Below, piece by piece: positions 34,730 to 44,245 of a DNA stretch of 64,000 nt. Location: NCBI GenBank assembly GCA_022072405.1, contig JAJVHX010000011.1:62001-126000 (forward strand), written 5' to 3'. This DNA comes from Phycisphaerae bacterium (GTDB taxonomy: Bacteria; Planctomycetota; Phycisphaerae; UBA1845; CAIVHJ01). The notes under the pieces are model-generated. The model was given only the letters and a program-made list of their open reading frames with translations, ran no database searches and was not told where the DNA came from. The translations under genes and the position numbers were made by a program. Position 1 is the stretch's first letter, and every line of letters starts with the position of its first letter.

Positions 34730-37700
34730 GTGGAGATGATGATCGATCTCATCACCACCGATCCGAATTATCAGCGTTTAGTCCTGAGTTACCGATCCGC
34801 TCCGCGGGGGGCCTGTGCAGCCGAAGGACTATGGGGTAGTTCTGCGCCCATCGTGGCCGGCCTGCTGGCTCGCGAGCTTCAACAATCGCTACTTTATGTA
34901 ACTGCCCACCTCGATCAGGCGGATGAAAGCCGCGACGACCTCGAAATGATCGGCCTGCCGGTTGAACTGTTGCCGGCTTATGATTCGCTGCCCGGTGAAG
35001 GGAGCAGCAGCAGTGAGGTGACCGGTGAACGGCTACGTCTTTGCCAGCTGCTCCATAGCGTTACAAACTCGCCGCCAGATTCAACCTCAGTGCAGCTGAT
35101 GGTGGCGCCCATTCAGGCGTTGATGCAGCCGGTTCCCAGTCTGGCTACGTTACAGGCTTTGTCGCTCGATCTCGCCGTGGGACAGGATTATCCGCTTGAG
35201 CAATTGATGCATTGGCTGGTGGAGCATGGCTTCTCCCGATTGGAGTGGGTCGAAGCTCCCGGTGATTTCGCCGTGCGCGGCGGGATAGTGGATATCTTCA
35301 GCGTCGATCACGCAGCCCCTTTGCGTATCGAACTGTTCGATGAACGGGTGGAGAGTCTGCGGCGATTTGATCTCTCCAGCCAGCGCTCCATCGAGGTTCT
35401 TAAAACGGCGCGCGTCACCGGAGTGGCGGGGGTACCGCAATGGCGGTCCGGGCAGATTGATAGTGTCATCAATTACCTGCCGGAAGGCGCGTTAATCTGC
35501 TGGCATGAACCGGCGGAGATTCAGGAGCTGGGCCAGACTTTCTGGCGACGGCTCGATAATCCGCGCGGCATGTTTCCGGTGGAGAATGTATTACTCCAGG
35601 GTGAAAATCGGCGACAGTTGTGGCAGGCCCGCTTTGGGGGTGTGGCCCTTCCGGAGGAGAATCACGTCCGCTTCGAAGTGGCGAGTGTCCAGCGCCTGGA
35701 AGCTGACGCTGTTCAGGTGGTGACCGAAGTACTCAAGCTGCTGGATCAGAAATCGATCACCGTTTATTGCGACAATACCGCCGAAGCACAGCGCTTTACC
35801 GAAGTGGTCCAGGATGCCGCCCCCCGGCTGCCCGAGCGGTTGCAGGTGGTGGTGGGCACACTGCATCATGGTTTTGAATGGGTGTCGGCGCAGCATATCT
35901 TTGTGGGTCATCATGAGCTGTTTCACCGTTATCAGCAGCGTCGCAAAATCCGCAAGAGCTACGCCGGCCGGCCGCTGGATAGCTGGCTGGATCTGCAGGT
36001 GGGTGATTTTGTGGTCCACACCCTGCACGGCATCGCCCGCTTCAAAGGACTGGCACCGATGCGCAAAGGCCAGTCGGAAAAATATGAGGAGTATCTGACG
36101 CTCGAATTTTCAGGCGGGGCGACAATTCTGGTGCCCGCTAGTCAGATCGATCTGGTGCAGAAATATATCGGCGTGGGTAACGTTCAACCGGCGCTGTCGG
36201 TGCTGGGCGGTTCACGCTGGAAAAAAACCAAGGAAAAGGTGGCGGAGGCAATCAACGAGTTCGCCGGCGAGTTGCTGCGCCTGCAGGCGATGCGCGCTGC
36301 TCTGCCGGGCACCGCCTATCCGCCGGATACCGCCTGGCAGCGGGAATTTGAAGCAGAATTCCCCTACACGGAAACCGAGGATCAGCTCAAGGTGCTGGAG
36401 GAGATCAAGTCGGATCTGTCGCGCCGCCGGCCGATGGATCGATTGCTGTGCGGGGATGTGGGCTATGGCAAAACGGAACTGGCGATTCGGGCGGCGTTCA
36501 AGGTGGTGGAATACGGCCGTCAGGTCGCGGTTCTGGTGCCGACCACAATTCTGGCGGAACAGCATTACCAGACTTTTCGCGAACGATTGGCGGATTATCC
36601 CTTTTCGATCGCCTGCCTCTCGCGTTTTCGCAGTGGGCGTGAACAGGAGCAGATCATCGCTGCGGCGCGTCTGGGCCGGGTGGATATTATCATCGGTACG
36701 CATCGACTGCTGAGCAGCGATGTGGGATTTGCCGATCTCGGCCTGCTGGTAATCGATGAGGAGCAGCGTTTCGGCGTGGAGCATAAGGAGCGGCTGAAGC
36801 GTTTTCGGGAAAGCATTGATGTACTGACTCTGACCGCGACGCCGATTCCGCGCACGCTGCACATGTCGATGGTGGGCATTCGCGACATCAGCGCGCTGGC
36901 GACTCCGCCGCTGGATCGGCGCAGCATCGTGACCCAGGTGCGGCCATTCGAGGCTGATCTGATCCGGGCTGCCGTGGTGCGTGAATTAAACCGTGATGGC
37001 CAGGTTTTCTTCGTCCATAATCGGGTCCAGACCATTGAACGCATGGTGGAACGGTTGCGCCAGATCGTGCCTGAAGCACGAATCATTTTCGGACACGGTC
37101 AGATGGCTCCGGAGGAACTCGAAGAGGTGATGCTGAAATTTGTGCGGCGGGAAGCGGATATATTGCTATGCACCACTATCATCGAGAGCGGTATTGATAT
37201 CCCGACCGCCAACACCATATTCATCGATCAGGCGGATCGCTTCGGGCTGGCGGATCTGCATCAGTTGCGCGGCCGGGTGGGGCGGTACCGCCATCGGGCC
37301 TACTGTTACCTGTTATTGCCCGCTGATCGTACCCTCACGCCCAACGCTTCGAAACGACTGAAAGCCATTGAAGAATATAGTGAGCTGGGCGCCGGATTTC
37401 GCATTGCTCTGCGCGATCTGGAAATTCGCGGTGCGGGCAACATCCTCGGTCCGCAGCAGAGCGGCCACATCGCCGCCGTCGGCTATGACCTGTACTGCCA
37501 ACTGCTGGAACGCACCATCAAGCAGATGAAGGGCGAGGCGGAACAGGTGCAGAAACCGGTACATCTGGAGCTGGATGTCGCCGCCCATATCCCCAAAGCC
37601 TATATCCGTACCGAGAGCGCCCGCATGGAAATTTACCGGCGGTTGGCGAGTTGTCGGCGACTGGAAGAACTGACGGCCCTGGCGGGCGATATGACTGATG

Positions 37701-37984
37701 CTTTCGGTCCTTATCCGCCCGTTGTCCAGACCTTGCTCGACCTGGCGGAATTGCGCATTCTGGCAGGGCAGTGGACCATTCGTTCGATCATCCGGAAATT
37801 ACCTGATATCGTTTTTGAAATTGAGGAACTGGCCCGCGTCGAGCCGGCATTTCACGCTCGTCGCCATCTGCCCGGCACGGTGCGCATGCCCGATCCCCAT
37901 ACCATCCACTGGCGCTTGCCGCCCGCTTATCTGGAGACCGCCACGCTGTTGGCGGTGTTGCGCAAACTATTGAGCACTTCCTGA
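34730..37984 (+). CDS. mfd: Transcription-repair coupling factor
   Basis: A 1084-residue ATP-dependent translocase that removes stalled RNA polymerase and recruits UvrA. The N-terminal UvrB-like region includes GDFAVRGGIVDIFS. The CarD-type RNA-polymerase interaction domain follows (QVGDFVVHTLHGIARFKGL). The RecG-like motor has Walker A GDVGYGKTE, DEEQRFGVEHKE, LTATPIPRTL and TTIIESGIDIP. The TRCF C-terminal domain with the EMIYRRLAS-like helix (MEIYRRLASCRRLEEL) comes last. Length is within the usual range though slightly short. The start is GTG 34730 or ATG 34736. The PPIC lipoprotein gene follows after 59 bases. Confidence 0.97.
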   Translation: MEMMIDLITTDPNYQRLVLSYRSAPRGACAAEGLWGSSAPIVAGLLARELQQSLLYVTAHLDQADESRDDLEMIGLPVELLPAYDSLPGEGSSSSEVTGERLRLCQLLHSVTNSPPDSTSVQLMVAPIQALMQPVPSLATLQALSLDLAVGQDYPLEQLMHWLVEHGFSRLEWVEAPGDFAVRGGIVDIFSVDHAAPLRIELFDERVESLRRFDLSSQRSIEVLKTARVTGVAGVPQWRSGQIDSVINYLPEGALICWHEPAEIQELGQTFWRRLDNPRGMFPVENVLLQGENRRQLWQARFGGVALPEENHVRFEVASVQRLEADAVQVVTEVLKLLDQKSITVYCDNTAEAQRFTEVVQDAAPRLPERLQVVVGTLHHGFEWVSAQHIFVGHHELFHRYQQRRKIRKSYAGRPLDSWLDLQVGDFVVHTLHGIARFKGLAPMRKGQSEKYEEYLTLEFSGGATILVPASQIDLVQKYIGVGNVQPALSVLGGSRWKKTKEKVAEAINEFAGELLRLQAMRAALPGTAYPPDTAWQREFEAEFPYTETEDQLKVLEEIKSDLSRRRPMDRLLCGDVGYGKTELAIRAAFKVVEYGRQVAVLVPTTILAEQHYQTFRERLADYPFSIACLSRFRSGREQEQIIAAARLGRVDIIIGTHRLLSSDVGFADLGLLVIDEEQRFGVEHKERLKRFRESIDVLTLTATPIPRTLHMSMVGIRDISALATPPLDRRSIVTQVRPFEADLIRAAVVRELNRDGQVFFVHNRVQTIERMVERLRQIVPEARIIFGHGQMAPEELEEVMLKFVRREADILLCTTIIESGIDIPTANTIFIDQADRFGLADLHQLRGRVGRYRHRAYCYLLLPADRTLTPNASKRLKAIEEYSELGAGFRIALRDLEIRGAGNILGPQQSGHIAAVGYDLYCQLLERTIKQMKGEAEQVQKPVHLELDVAAHIPKAYIRTESARMEIYRRLASCRRLEELTALAGDMTDAFGPYPPVVQTLLDLAELRILAGQWTIRSIIRKLPDIVFEIEELARVEPAFHARRHLPGTVRMPDPHTIHWRLPPAYLETATLLAVLRKLLSTS

Positions 37985-38043
37985 GCGTTCCTCTCCCGCT
38001 TATACTGCTGCTGATATCGTAATGGCGCTTCAGGATACAGGTC

Positions 38044-39174
38044 ATGAAATACCAGGCCGGGCTGCTATACGGATTCATGGGTGTGCTGATCGGACTATTG
38101 GGGGGTTGCGGCAAGGATCCGCCACCTCACGCGGTAGCCCGCGCCAAAAAAGAACAAGCCATTCAGAAACATCGTGCCGAAGAAAGCCGCATTACTACCG
38201 CACCGGCCAACACTACTGATATTCTGGAAATCAATAACGAAATTATTACCCTTGATGATCTGTTGAACGAGGTCGCCCCCATCCTGATTCGGGCGGCCAA
38301 AGATCGAGCGTATGCCCAATACGCCGCGCTCGTGGATCAGACGCTCCAGAACCTGCTGCGTAAGAAAGTGCAGGATTCATTACTCTTCCAAGCCGCCGTC
38401 AAGCAGGTGGACGAAGCGCTCTCCAAACGGATTGAAGAAGTGATCGATCAGGAACTACGCGAGCGGATTAACAAGGATTTCGGCGGCCGACAGACCCGCC
38501 TGGAAGAATATCTGGCCCAGCAGCAGCGCTCGCTGAATGATGAACGCAATGAGATCCGCCGCCAGATCGTCATTTATCGTTATCTGAATGATTACGTCGC
38601 CAAACAGGTCGCGGACCCGACCCGGCAGGAATTATGGGATTTTTATCAGCAGAATCTGGAGGAATACACATCCGAAGAACGCCGCCAGTTGCTGTTGATC
38701 GACATCCCCAAGGAAAATGATCCCCTCGCAGCCCATCAGAACATCGAAGCCGCGCTGACTGAGTTGCAGGCAGGCACTGCATTTGAAGAAGTAGCCCGGA
38801 AATATTCTCGCGGCTTGAAAGCGGAACAGGGGGGGGATTGGGGCTTGATCCGTGAACCGCTGCAGGGGCGCTATGCACCGCCTTCGCAGCGGTTATTTCA
38901 GATGGCAGCAGGTCAGCTCAGTGAAATTATTGAAACCGACGAAGCGTATTTTCTGGTGAAAGTGGGGACGATCGAAGCCGCCCAGCAGCGCAACTTTACG
39001 GAGGTGCAGCCGGAACTGGTTCGCCGCTACCGGGATTATCAGTTTGAAATTTACCGTGTCCGCCGGGTGCAGGAGCTGCTGTCGCAGGCGATCATCCACC
39101 CGGATGAAGCGGAATTTCTGGCTGCCGCCATTGCCGCCGCCCAATCCAAGTATGATTATTACCGACGAAAATAA
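38044..39174 (+). CDS. SurA-like peptidyl-prolyl isomerase lipoprotein
   Basis: A 376-residue exported protein with lipobox IGLLGGC, placing it as a lipoprotein at a membrane. A helical SurA-type N-terminal region starts after ILEINNEIITLDDLLNEV, then a PPIC (parvulin) domain (about residues 225-320): RRQLLLIDIP, HQNIEAALTELQAGTAFEEVARKYSRG, QGGDWGLI, LSEIIETDEAYFLVKV. These are the usual parvulin core motifs, so isomerase activity is plausible. It probably assists outer-membrane protein folding alongside BamA and OmpH, encoded a few kilobases away, and the PpiD-like protein at 5287. ATG 38044 directly precedes a basic signal peptide. Confidence 0.88.
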   Translation: MKYQAGLLYGFMGVLIGLLGGCGKDPPPHAVARAKKEQAIQKHRAEESRITTAPANTTDILEINNEIITLDDLLNEVAPILIRAAKDRAYAQYAALVDQTLQNLLRKKVQDSLLFQAAVKQVDEALSKRIEEVIDQELRERINKDFGGRQTRLEEYLAQQQRSLNDERNEIRRQIVIYRYLNDYVAKQVADPTRQELWDFYQQNLEEYTSEERRQLLLIDIPKENDPLAAHQNIEAALTELQAGTAFEEVARKYSRGLKAEQGGDWGLIREPLQGRYAPPSQRLFQMAAGQLSEIIETDEAYFLVKVGTIEAAQQRNFTEVQPELVRRYRDYQFEIYRVRRVQELLSQAIIHPDEAEFLAAAIAAAQSKYDYYRRK

Positions 39175-39189
39175 ATTGCAGGGAACTGA

Positions 39190-40221
39190 TCAGAGCGAGA
39201 CCCGCCAATTGTGATCATGGCTATGATGCTGTAGCGCGGCGACGATGTCCGAAGCCAGTTTGACCGCCGCTACGCCTTCCTCACCGGAAACTTCCGGTGG
39301 ACTGCCGGTGCGCAGAGCGTTCAGAAAGGAACTCAGCTCCGCCCGCAACGGCTCGATATCATCCACCATCAGGGCTTCGATTTTCACCAGTGAACCGAAA
39401 TCAGCGTGTTTCATCTGGGACAGGTCCTCGAATCGGCCTTCCGCCGCCATTTTCAGAATATCGAGATTGGCGTCTTTGGTGATGGCGATGCCGGTCTTCC
39501 GCGCATAATCCATGGACAGATAAGCATCGTCGGCAAAGATGCGGATGGTGCGTTCGGTTTTAACCGCCAGTCGCGAAGCGGTCATATTGACCACGCAGCC
39601 GGTGGAAAATTTGATCCGGGCGCTGGCGATGTCTTCATTCTGACGAACCAGCACCGGTACACCGATCGCTTCCAGCGTATAGTTGGTATCTTTCACCAGG
39701 TGCAACACGATATCAATATCATGGATCATCATGTCGAAGACCACGCCGATATCGGCGGAGCGGAAGGTAAACGGGCTGATGCGGTGCGTTTCGATGAACT
39801 TGGGAACGATTTTCATGCGCTTCAAGGTCATCACTACTGGGTTGAACCGTTCGCTATGGCCGATCTGCAGTAGTCCTTTGTAGCGTTTGGAGGATTCCAG
39901 CAGGGCGGTTGCTTCAGTGACATTTGGGGCAATCGGTTTTTCCACCAATACGGCGATACCATGCTCCAGTAATGGCTCAGCCACCTGTCGATGATAGATG
40001 GTAGGCACGGCGACCGAGGCGGCGTCGATGTTCAGGGCGAACAGATCTTCGATGCGGGTCAGCGCACGGCACTTGAATCTGGTGGCGAATTCCTGGGCCC
40101 GCTCCGGGTCGGAATCGACCACGGCGACCAGTTCACTTTCCGGTAGTTCACTGTAAACGCGGGTGTGGTGGCGGCCCATGTGGCCAGTGCCGATCACTGC
40201 GGTGCGAAATCGACGATTCAT
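39190..40221 (-). CDS. Gfo/Idh/MocA oxidoreductase in the lipid A operon (GnnA candidate)
   Basis: A 343-residue NAD(P)-dependent sugar dehydrogenase-like protein. The Rossmann motif is TAVIGTGHMGRHHTRVYSE, the EKP motif is VEKPIAPNV, and the C-terminal alpha/beta domain carries MIHDIDIVLHLV with the conserved histidine/aspartate. It directly follows lpxA in the bamA-lpxA operon, with no gap. In Acidithiobacillus and Leptospira, a member of this family (GnnA) oxidises UDP-GlcNAc at C3 and feeds a transaminase (GnnB) to make a 3-amino acceptor for LpxA. That role is attractive here, but no GnnB aminotransferase lies in the window, so it remains inference. The family call is firm. Confidence 0.88.
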   Translation of the reverse strand: MNRRFRTAVIGTGHMGRHHTRVYSELPESELVAVVDSDPERAQEFATRFKCRALTRIEDLFALNIDAASVAVPTIYHRQVAEPLLEHGIAVLVEKPIAPNVTEATALLESSKRYKGLLQIGHSERFNPVVMTLKRMKIVPKFIETHRISPFTFRSADIGVVFDMMIHDIDIVLHLVKDTNYTLEAIGVPVLVRQNEDIASARIKFSTGCVVNMTASRLAVKTERTIRIFADDAYLSMDYARKTGIAITKDANLDILKMAAEGRFEDLSQMKHADFGSLVKIEALMVDDIEPLRAELSSFLNALRTGSPPEVSGEEGVAAVKLASDIVAALQHHSHDHNWRVSL

Positions 40222-41121
40222 TTACTTGTTCTCCCTGCTGCCGGCCGAGGTCGAAGAGTTAGGCTGCATTCCGGAATTCGCCTGGTAAAATTGCTTATGA
40301 TCTCCCGGTCGGTCCTGTCGCAACGATTCCAGATGGCGACCGCTGTTGCCCACCGCCAGGGTACGCCTCAGAAAAGCACACAAATACCTGACGTGAATAT
40401 GGTCGCTCAGCGAATGCTCAATCTGCTGCAGTCGATCAATGAAGGGAACAGTTCCATTATTACTTTTGGAATAAAGCTGCCGGTAGACTTCGCCGAGCAG
40501 TTCGACATCGTCAGCGGAAACACCCCAGCGGCGGAGACCGATCTTGTTCAAGCTGCGCGGAACGGCCGGATAGCCTTTGGATATAAAAAAGGGCGGTACG
40601 TCGCAGGTGGCTCCGCTTAATCCGCCGAGCATCGCATAACGGCCGATAGTGACAAACTGATGAATACCGCATTGTCCGGCAATGGTAACGCAGTCCTCGA
40701 TATGCACATGGCCGGCAATCTGCACATTATTGGAGATGATCACGTTGCTGCCGATTTCGACATCATGGGCGATATGCACTCCCACCAGAAAACGGTTGTG
40801 ATCACCAATCCGGGTCACTCGATTGCCCACTTCGGTACCGGAATGAACAGTGACATGTTCCCGAAAATGGTTGTCGTCACCGATGATAGTCTCGGTCCGC
40901 TCACCACGATATTTCAGATCCTGTGGTATTTCACCGATCACCGCACCGCTGAAAAAATGACAATTCGCCCCGATGGTGGTGTGACCGGTAATGGTGACCT
41001 GGTTGCGCAGCTGGCAACCCGACCCCATCCGCACATGAGGCCCCACCACACAGAAGGGACCGACGGACACATCCGCAGCCAGTTGGGCGCCGGGTTCAAT
41101 AATAGCAGAGGGATGAATCAT
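40222..41121 (-). CDS. lpxA: UDP-N-acetylglucosamine O-acyltransferase
   Basis: First enzyme of lipid A synthesis, transferring a hydroxyacyl chain from ACP to UDP-GlcNAc. The left-handed beta-helix of hexapeptide repeats runs from IHPSAIIEPGAQLAAD to about residue 190, with the catalytic histidine in VGVHIAHDVEIG and the LpxA-specific segment FFSGAVIGEIPQDLKYRGE. The helical C-terminal domain is followed by about 40 additional residues of low complexity (RQDRPGDHKQFYQANSGMQ...), longer than usual. I prefer ATG 41121 (MIHPSA), with GGGG upstream, over the ATG at 41142 that overlaps lpxC-fabZ. It is flanked by lpxC-fabZ and the Gfo/Idh gene. Confidence 0.95.
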   Translation of the reverse strand: MIHPSAIIEPGAQLAADVSVGPFCVVGPHVRMGSGCQLRNQVTITGHTTIGANCHFFSGAVIGEIPQDLKYRGERTETIIGDDNHFREHVTVHSGTEVGNRVTRIGDHNRFLVGVHIAHDVEIGSNVIISNNVQIAGHVHIEDCVTIAGQCGIHQFVTIGRYAMLGGLSGATCDVPPFFISKGYPAVPRSLNKIGLRRWGVSADDVELLGEVYRQLYSKSNNGTVPFIDRLQQIEHSLSDHIHVRYLCAFLRRTLAVGNSGRHLESLRQDRPGDHKQFYQANSGMQPNSSTSAGSRENK

Positions 41122-41125
41122 CACA

Positions 41126-42448
41126 TTAGCCCCAGATGGCATCGGTATCAGCCAGCATGAATTTGATTTCCGCCTCCGCCGCTAGTTCGTCGCCGACCCG
41201 GGCCGTACCGCGCAAATGACCGGTGCGACTTTTTACGCGGATGGCTTCAACCTCCAGAATCAGCTGATCGCCGGGCATAACCGGCCGGCGGAATTTCACC
41301 TTGTCCATGCTGATCAGCACGGCTTGTTTGCCTTTGAGATCCAGTTCCTGTGAAAAGAGAATCCCGCCCATTTGCGACAGCGCATCGAGAATCAGCACGC
41401 CGGGCATGATCGGCTGGCCGGGATAATGGCCTTGAAAAAACGCTTCGTTATAAGTGACGTTTTTAATGCCCACCGCCCGCTGCGTCCCATCCAGTTCGAT
41501 GACCCGATCCACCAGCAGAAAAGGATAGCGATGAGGCACGATGCGTTGAATCTGGCGGATATCGAGAAGGGGCTTACCGGTCATCTGGGCGTTCAATTTT
41601 TTTTTCTGTTCGATGGCGAGCAGTTGGCGGACCAGTTCATGATTAAGCGCGTGGCCGGACTTGCGGGCGTAGACGCGTCCGGCGATCATCCGGCCGATCA
41701 GACGCAAATCTCCGATCAGATCCAGAATCTTGTGACGCACACATTCTTCGGGATAACGCAGCTGATTTTCAATCGGACCGCCGTTTCCGAAGATGACCAA
41801 GTCCTGATAGCCCAGATGCGTGCCGATGCCCTGGGCGCGCATGTAATGGGCTTCCTGCTCCAGCAGAAAAGTCCGCGCCGGAGCAATCTCACGGATGAAA
41901 TTATCGGGGGTGACTTTGACAATCTTGGATTGATAGCCGATCGGGGTCTGCGGGCCGTAGTCTAGTACGTAATGAATTTCCAGCTGATCGGGATCGCTGG
42001 GCAGCGGCGGCAGGGCCACCAGTTCCGCATCTCCATCCTGTACCCGGACCATGTCGGTGATCAAAAACAGCTCGCGGGGGGCATCCTGTTCCTCAACATC
42101 GGCATCCTGCAGCGCCTGCACGAAGGGAGCACTGCTGCCGTCCATGCTGGGGACTTCGTGACCGGTCAGATCGATCTCGATATTATCAATACCCAATCCG
42201 CTGATGGCCGAAAGACAATGCTCGACTGTTTCAATGGCCGCGGTGCCGTTGCGGATCGAACTGCGACGGGCGCGTTTGGTGATGTTTTCGACCAGTGCCG
42301 GAATGCGCACCACTTTGCCGTTGGTCTGCAGATTGAAGATCACTCCGCTGTAGGGCTTGGCTGGGCGAAAGCGCAGCAGCGCGGGTTCACCGGTAAAAAG
42401 CCCCTGGCCTTGGAGTTCAACAGGTTTTCGAATGGTTCGCTGCTTCAA
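41126..42448 (-). CDS. lpxC: LpxC-FabZ bifunctional protein
   Basis: A fusion of UDP-3-O-acyl-GlcNAc deacetylase (about 1-285) and beta-hydroxyacyl-ACP dehydratase (about 295-440). LpxC zinc ligands appear as VEHCLSA and [12 protein letters not shown], with GHALNHELV nearby. The FabZ hot-dog domain has [12 protein letters not shown] and the catalytic [11 protein letters not shown] (His341). The second catalytic residue, normally Glu in VMPGVLxxEA, is Asp355 ([11 protein letters not shown]), the residue used by FabA, at the identical 14-residue spacing. Such fusions are known from several Gram-negative phyla. The first 32 bases overlap the end of lpxD, indicating tight coupling. It ties lipid A synthesis to fatty acid elongation. 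Confidence 0.96.
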   Translation of the reverse strand: MKQRTIRKPVELQGQGLFTGEPALLRFRPAKPYSGVIFNLQTNGKVVRIPALVENITKRARRSSIRNGTAAIETVEHCLSAISGLGIDNIEIDLTGHEVPSMDGSSAPFVQALQDADVEEQDAPRELFLITDMVRVQDGDAELVALPPLPSDPDQLEIHYVLDYGPQTPIGYQSKIVKVTPDNFIREIAPARTFLLEQEAHYMRAQGIGTHLGYQDLVIFGNGGPIENQLRYPEECVRHKILDLIGDLRLIGRMIAGRVYARKSGHALNHELVRQLLAIEQKKKLNAQMTGKPLLDIRQIQRIVPHRYPFLLVDRVIELDGTQRAVGIKNVTYNEAFFQGHYPGQPIMPGVLILDALSQMGGILFSQELDLKGKQAVLISMDKVKFRRPVMPGDQLILEVEAIRVKSRTGHLRGTARVGDELAAEAEIKFMLADTDAIWG

Positions 42449-43454
42449 GTTGCTCCACCCGATTCATCAGCTCGCGCACCTGATCCCAGAGCCGGCTGTA
42501 TCGATTGATCGTGGCCCGTTCGCGAAAATAGCTGCTTTTGCTCTGCGCGGGTACGCCCAGCATGATCTCACCGTCATTCACATTGGCAGAAACGCAACTG
42601 CACGCTGCCACCTGGACACCGTTGCCAATGCGGATGTTATCCTTCAAACCCACCTTGCCGGCCAGCATGACATGGTGACCGAGTTCAGTGCTGCCGGCGA
42701 TGCCGACCTGAGCAATCAGGCAACAGTGCGGTCCGACATGGACGTTGTGACCGATTTGCACCAGGTTGTCGATTTTGGTGCCTCGGCCGATCACGGTTTC
42801 GTCGCACTTGGCCCGATCGATGCAGCTACCCGCACCGATCTCCACATCATCCTCAATGCGCACCCGGCCGATATGCGGAATTTTTTTGAACTCACCGTTC
42901 TGCATCAGATAACCAAAGCCATCCGCACCGATCACCGCATTGGGGTGAATGATGACCCGCTGGCCGATCTGGGTCCGTTCGCGGATAACCACGTTAGGCC
43001 AAAGCAGTCCATCATCGCCGATCACGCTCTGTTCGCCGATAAAACAACCGGCGTGAATAATGGTTCGTGCTCCAATGCTCGCACCATTCTGAATGACCAC
43101 ATTCGGACCGATGGCGACGTCTTCGCCTAATTCTACCTGGGTTCCAATGACCGCGCGCGAATCGATACCCACCGGTGGATGGGGCAGAGGGGGCGCCCAG
43201 GCGTTTAACAGTCGGCTCAGCGCCATCTCGACGTCTGTGCAGATTATCATCGGCTTGGTCAGGTCAGCCAGTTCACGCCGAACCAGCACTGCCGCTGCCG
43301 GACTTTTTTGTACCTGCTCGCGGTAAGCGGGATCGGTCAGCCAGGTAAGTTGGCTGTTGCCGACCCGGCTGATAGGCGCTGCACCGCTGATCGGTAACTG
43401 TGGATCACCCCGCAGCTCGCCGTTCACCAGCTCTGCAATTTGTCCTAATTTCAT
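42417..43454 (-). CDS. lpxD: UDP-3-O-(3-hydroxyacyl)glucosamine N-acyltransferase
   Basis: Third lipid A acyltransferase, about 345 residues. The N-terminal uridine-binding domain ([17 protein letters not shown]) is followed by a left-handed beta helix of hexapeptide repeats ([26 protein letters not shown]...). The catalytic histidine region is [23 protein letters not shown] short C-terminal helix ([10 protein letters not shown]) ends the protein. I chose ATG 43454; the more upstream ATG at 43466 overlaps a TATAAT sequence that could be an internal -10. The gene lies between ompH and lpxC-fabZ, an order conserved in many Gram-negatives (bamA-ompH-lpxD). Confidence 0.95.
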   Translation of the reverse strand: MKLGQIAELVNGELRGDPQLPISGAAPISRVGNSQLTWLTDPAYREQVQKSPAAAVLVRRELADLTKPMIICTDVEMALSRLLNAWAPPLPHPPVGIDSRAVIGTQVELGEDVAIGPNVVIQNGASIGARTIIHAGCFIGEQSVIGDDGLLWPNVVIRERTQIGQRVIIHPNAVIGADGFGYLMQNGEFKKIPHIGRVRIEDDVEIGAGSCIDRAKCDETVIGRGTKIDNLVQIGHNVHVGPHCCLIAQVGIAGSTELGHHVMLAGKVGLKDNIRIGNGVQVAACSCVSANVNDGEIMLGVPAQSKSSYFRERATINRYSRLWDQVRELMNRVEQLEAANHSKTC

Positions 43455-43551
43455 GGCCGCCATCATTATAATCTACGTGCCAGCGCATTGCACCGCTGCC
43501 GGACCCGGTTAGCGGATAGTTAGCGCCCCTATTATATTGGCGAATTATCGC

Positions 43552-44187
43552 TTATTTGGCAAGCTTGATGATGCTCGCTCCGCCATCGCGCAGATAGTCG
43601 GCATCGACGCGGCTCATCACGTCGGCGGTCAGATCGACCCGTGGGCTGGCGTAGACTACCTTTTTCTGCAGTATCTGACTGACCAGGGCGTTGGAATCCG
43701 GTACGTTAAATTCGATGGGATTATCCGCGATCATCAGGTCGACGCCGTTGTTTTCGGCGATATCCTGGCAGGATTTACTGACGCGCTTATAGACTTCCTC
43801 GAACCATTTCTTGTGAGCATCGCGGATGCGGCGTTCCTCGCGGGTCAGCCATAATTTTCCTTCCATCTGCAATTGCTCCAGTGCGGCTTCGCGCTGCTGG
43901 TAATCAGCACTCTCCTTGGCGAATGCTCCGCTTTCGAGTTCCGTCTGCAATTCCTTGATCTTATTGTTACGCGCTTCCGCCTCGGCTTTGACCTTGTCAC
44001 GTTCCTGGGTAAAGATTTTTTCCAGATCCTGAATAATCTGCAATTTGTCGAACACCAGGGTCATATTGACCACACCGACGCGCGCCGGGGCTGACGCCGC
44101 CGAATTGGGATCCTGCTGTGCCCGACCAACCGCCCAGCCACAACCCAGTAAGATGACCATTGCCCATAACCATGCCTGCTTTTTCAT
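43552..44187 (-). CDS. ompH: OmpH/Skp-family periplasmic chaperone
   Basis: Periplasmic holdase of about 211 residues that shields unfolded outer-membrane proteins on the way to BamA. A signal peptide (MKKQAWLWAMVILLGCGWAVGRAQ) is followed by VGVVNMTLVFDKLQ, the OmpH opening strand, then long charged helices (DLEKIFTQERDKVKAEAEARNNKIKELQTEL...) that form the trimeric tentacles. The final strands include VDLMIADNPIEF. The C-terminus is about 40 residues longer than E. coli Skp (DLTADVMSRVDADYLRDGG). ATG 44187 has a GGGAG SD; an ATG at 44202 is less likely. It sits between bamA and lpxD as in proteobacteria. Confidence 0.9.
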   Translation of the reverse strand: MKKQAWLWAMVILLGCGWAVGRAQQDPNSAASAPARVGVVNMTLVFDKLQIIQDLEKIFTQERDKVKAEAEARNNKIKELQTELESGAFAKESADYQQREAALEQLQMEGKLWLTREERRIRDAHKKWFEEVYKRVSKSCQDIAENNGVDLMIADNPIEFNVPDSNALVSQILQKKVVYASPRVDLTADVMSRVDADYLRDGGASIIKLAK

Positions 44188-44245
44188 ATCAGTAGCTCCC
44201 AAGGTTTGTATTCCATTATTACTCTACCCTATACACGGATGCCCT

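Noticed and set aside
40222..43130. Long plus-strand open frames opposite lpxA, lpxC-fabZ and lpxD
   Set aside because: They mirror the codon bias of the minus-strand genes and match no protein pattern.
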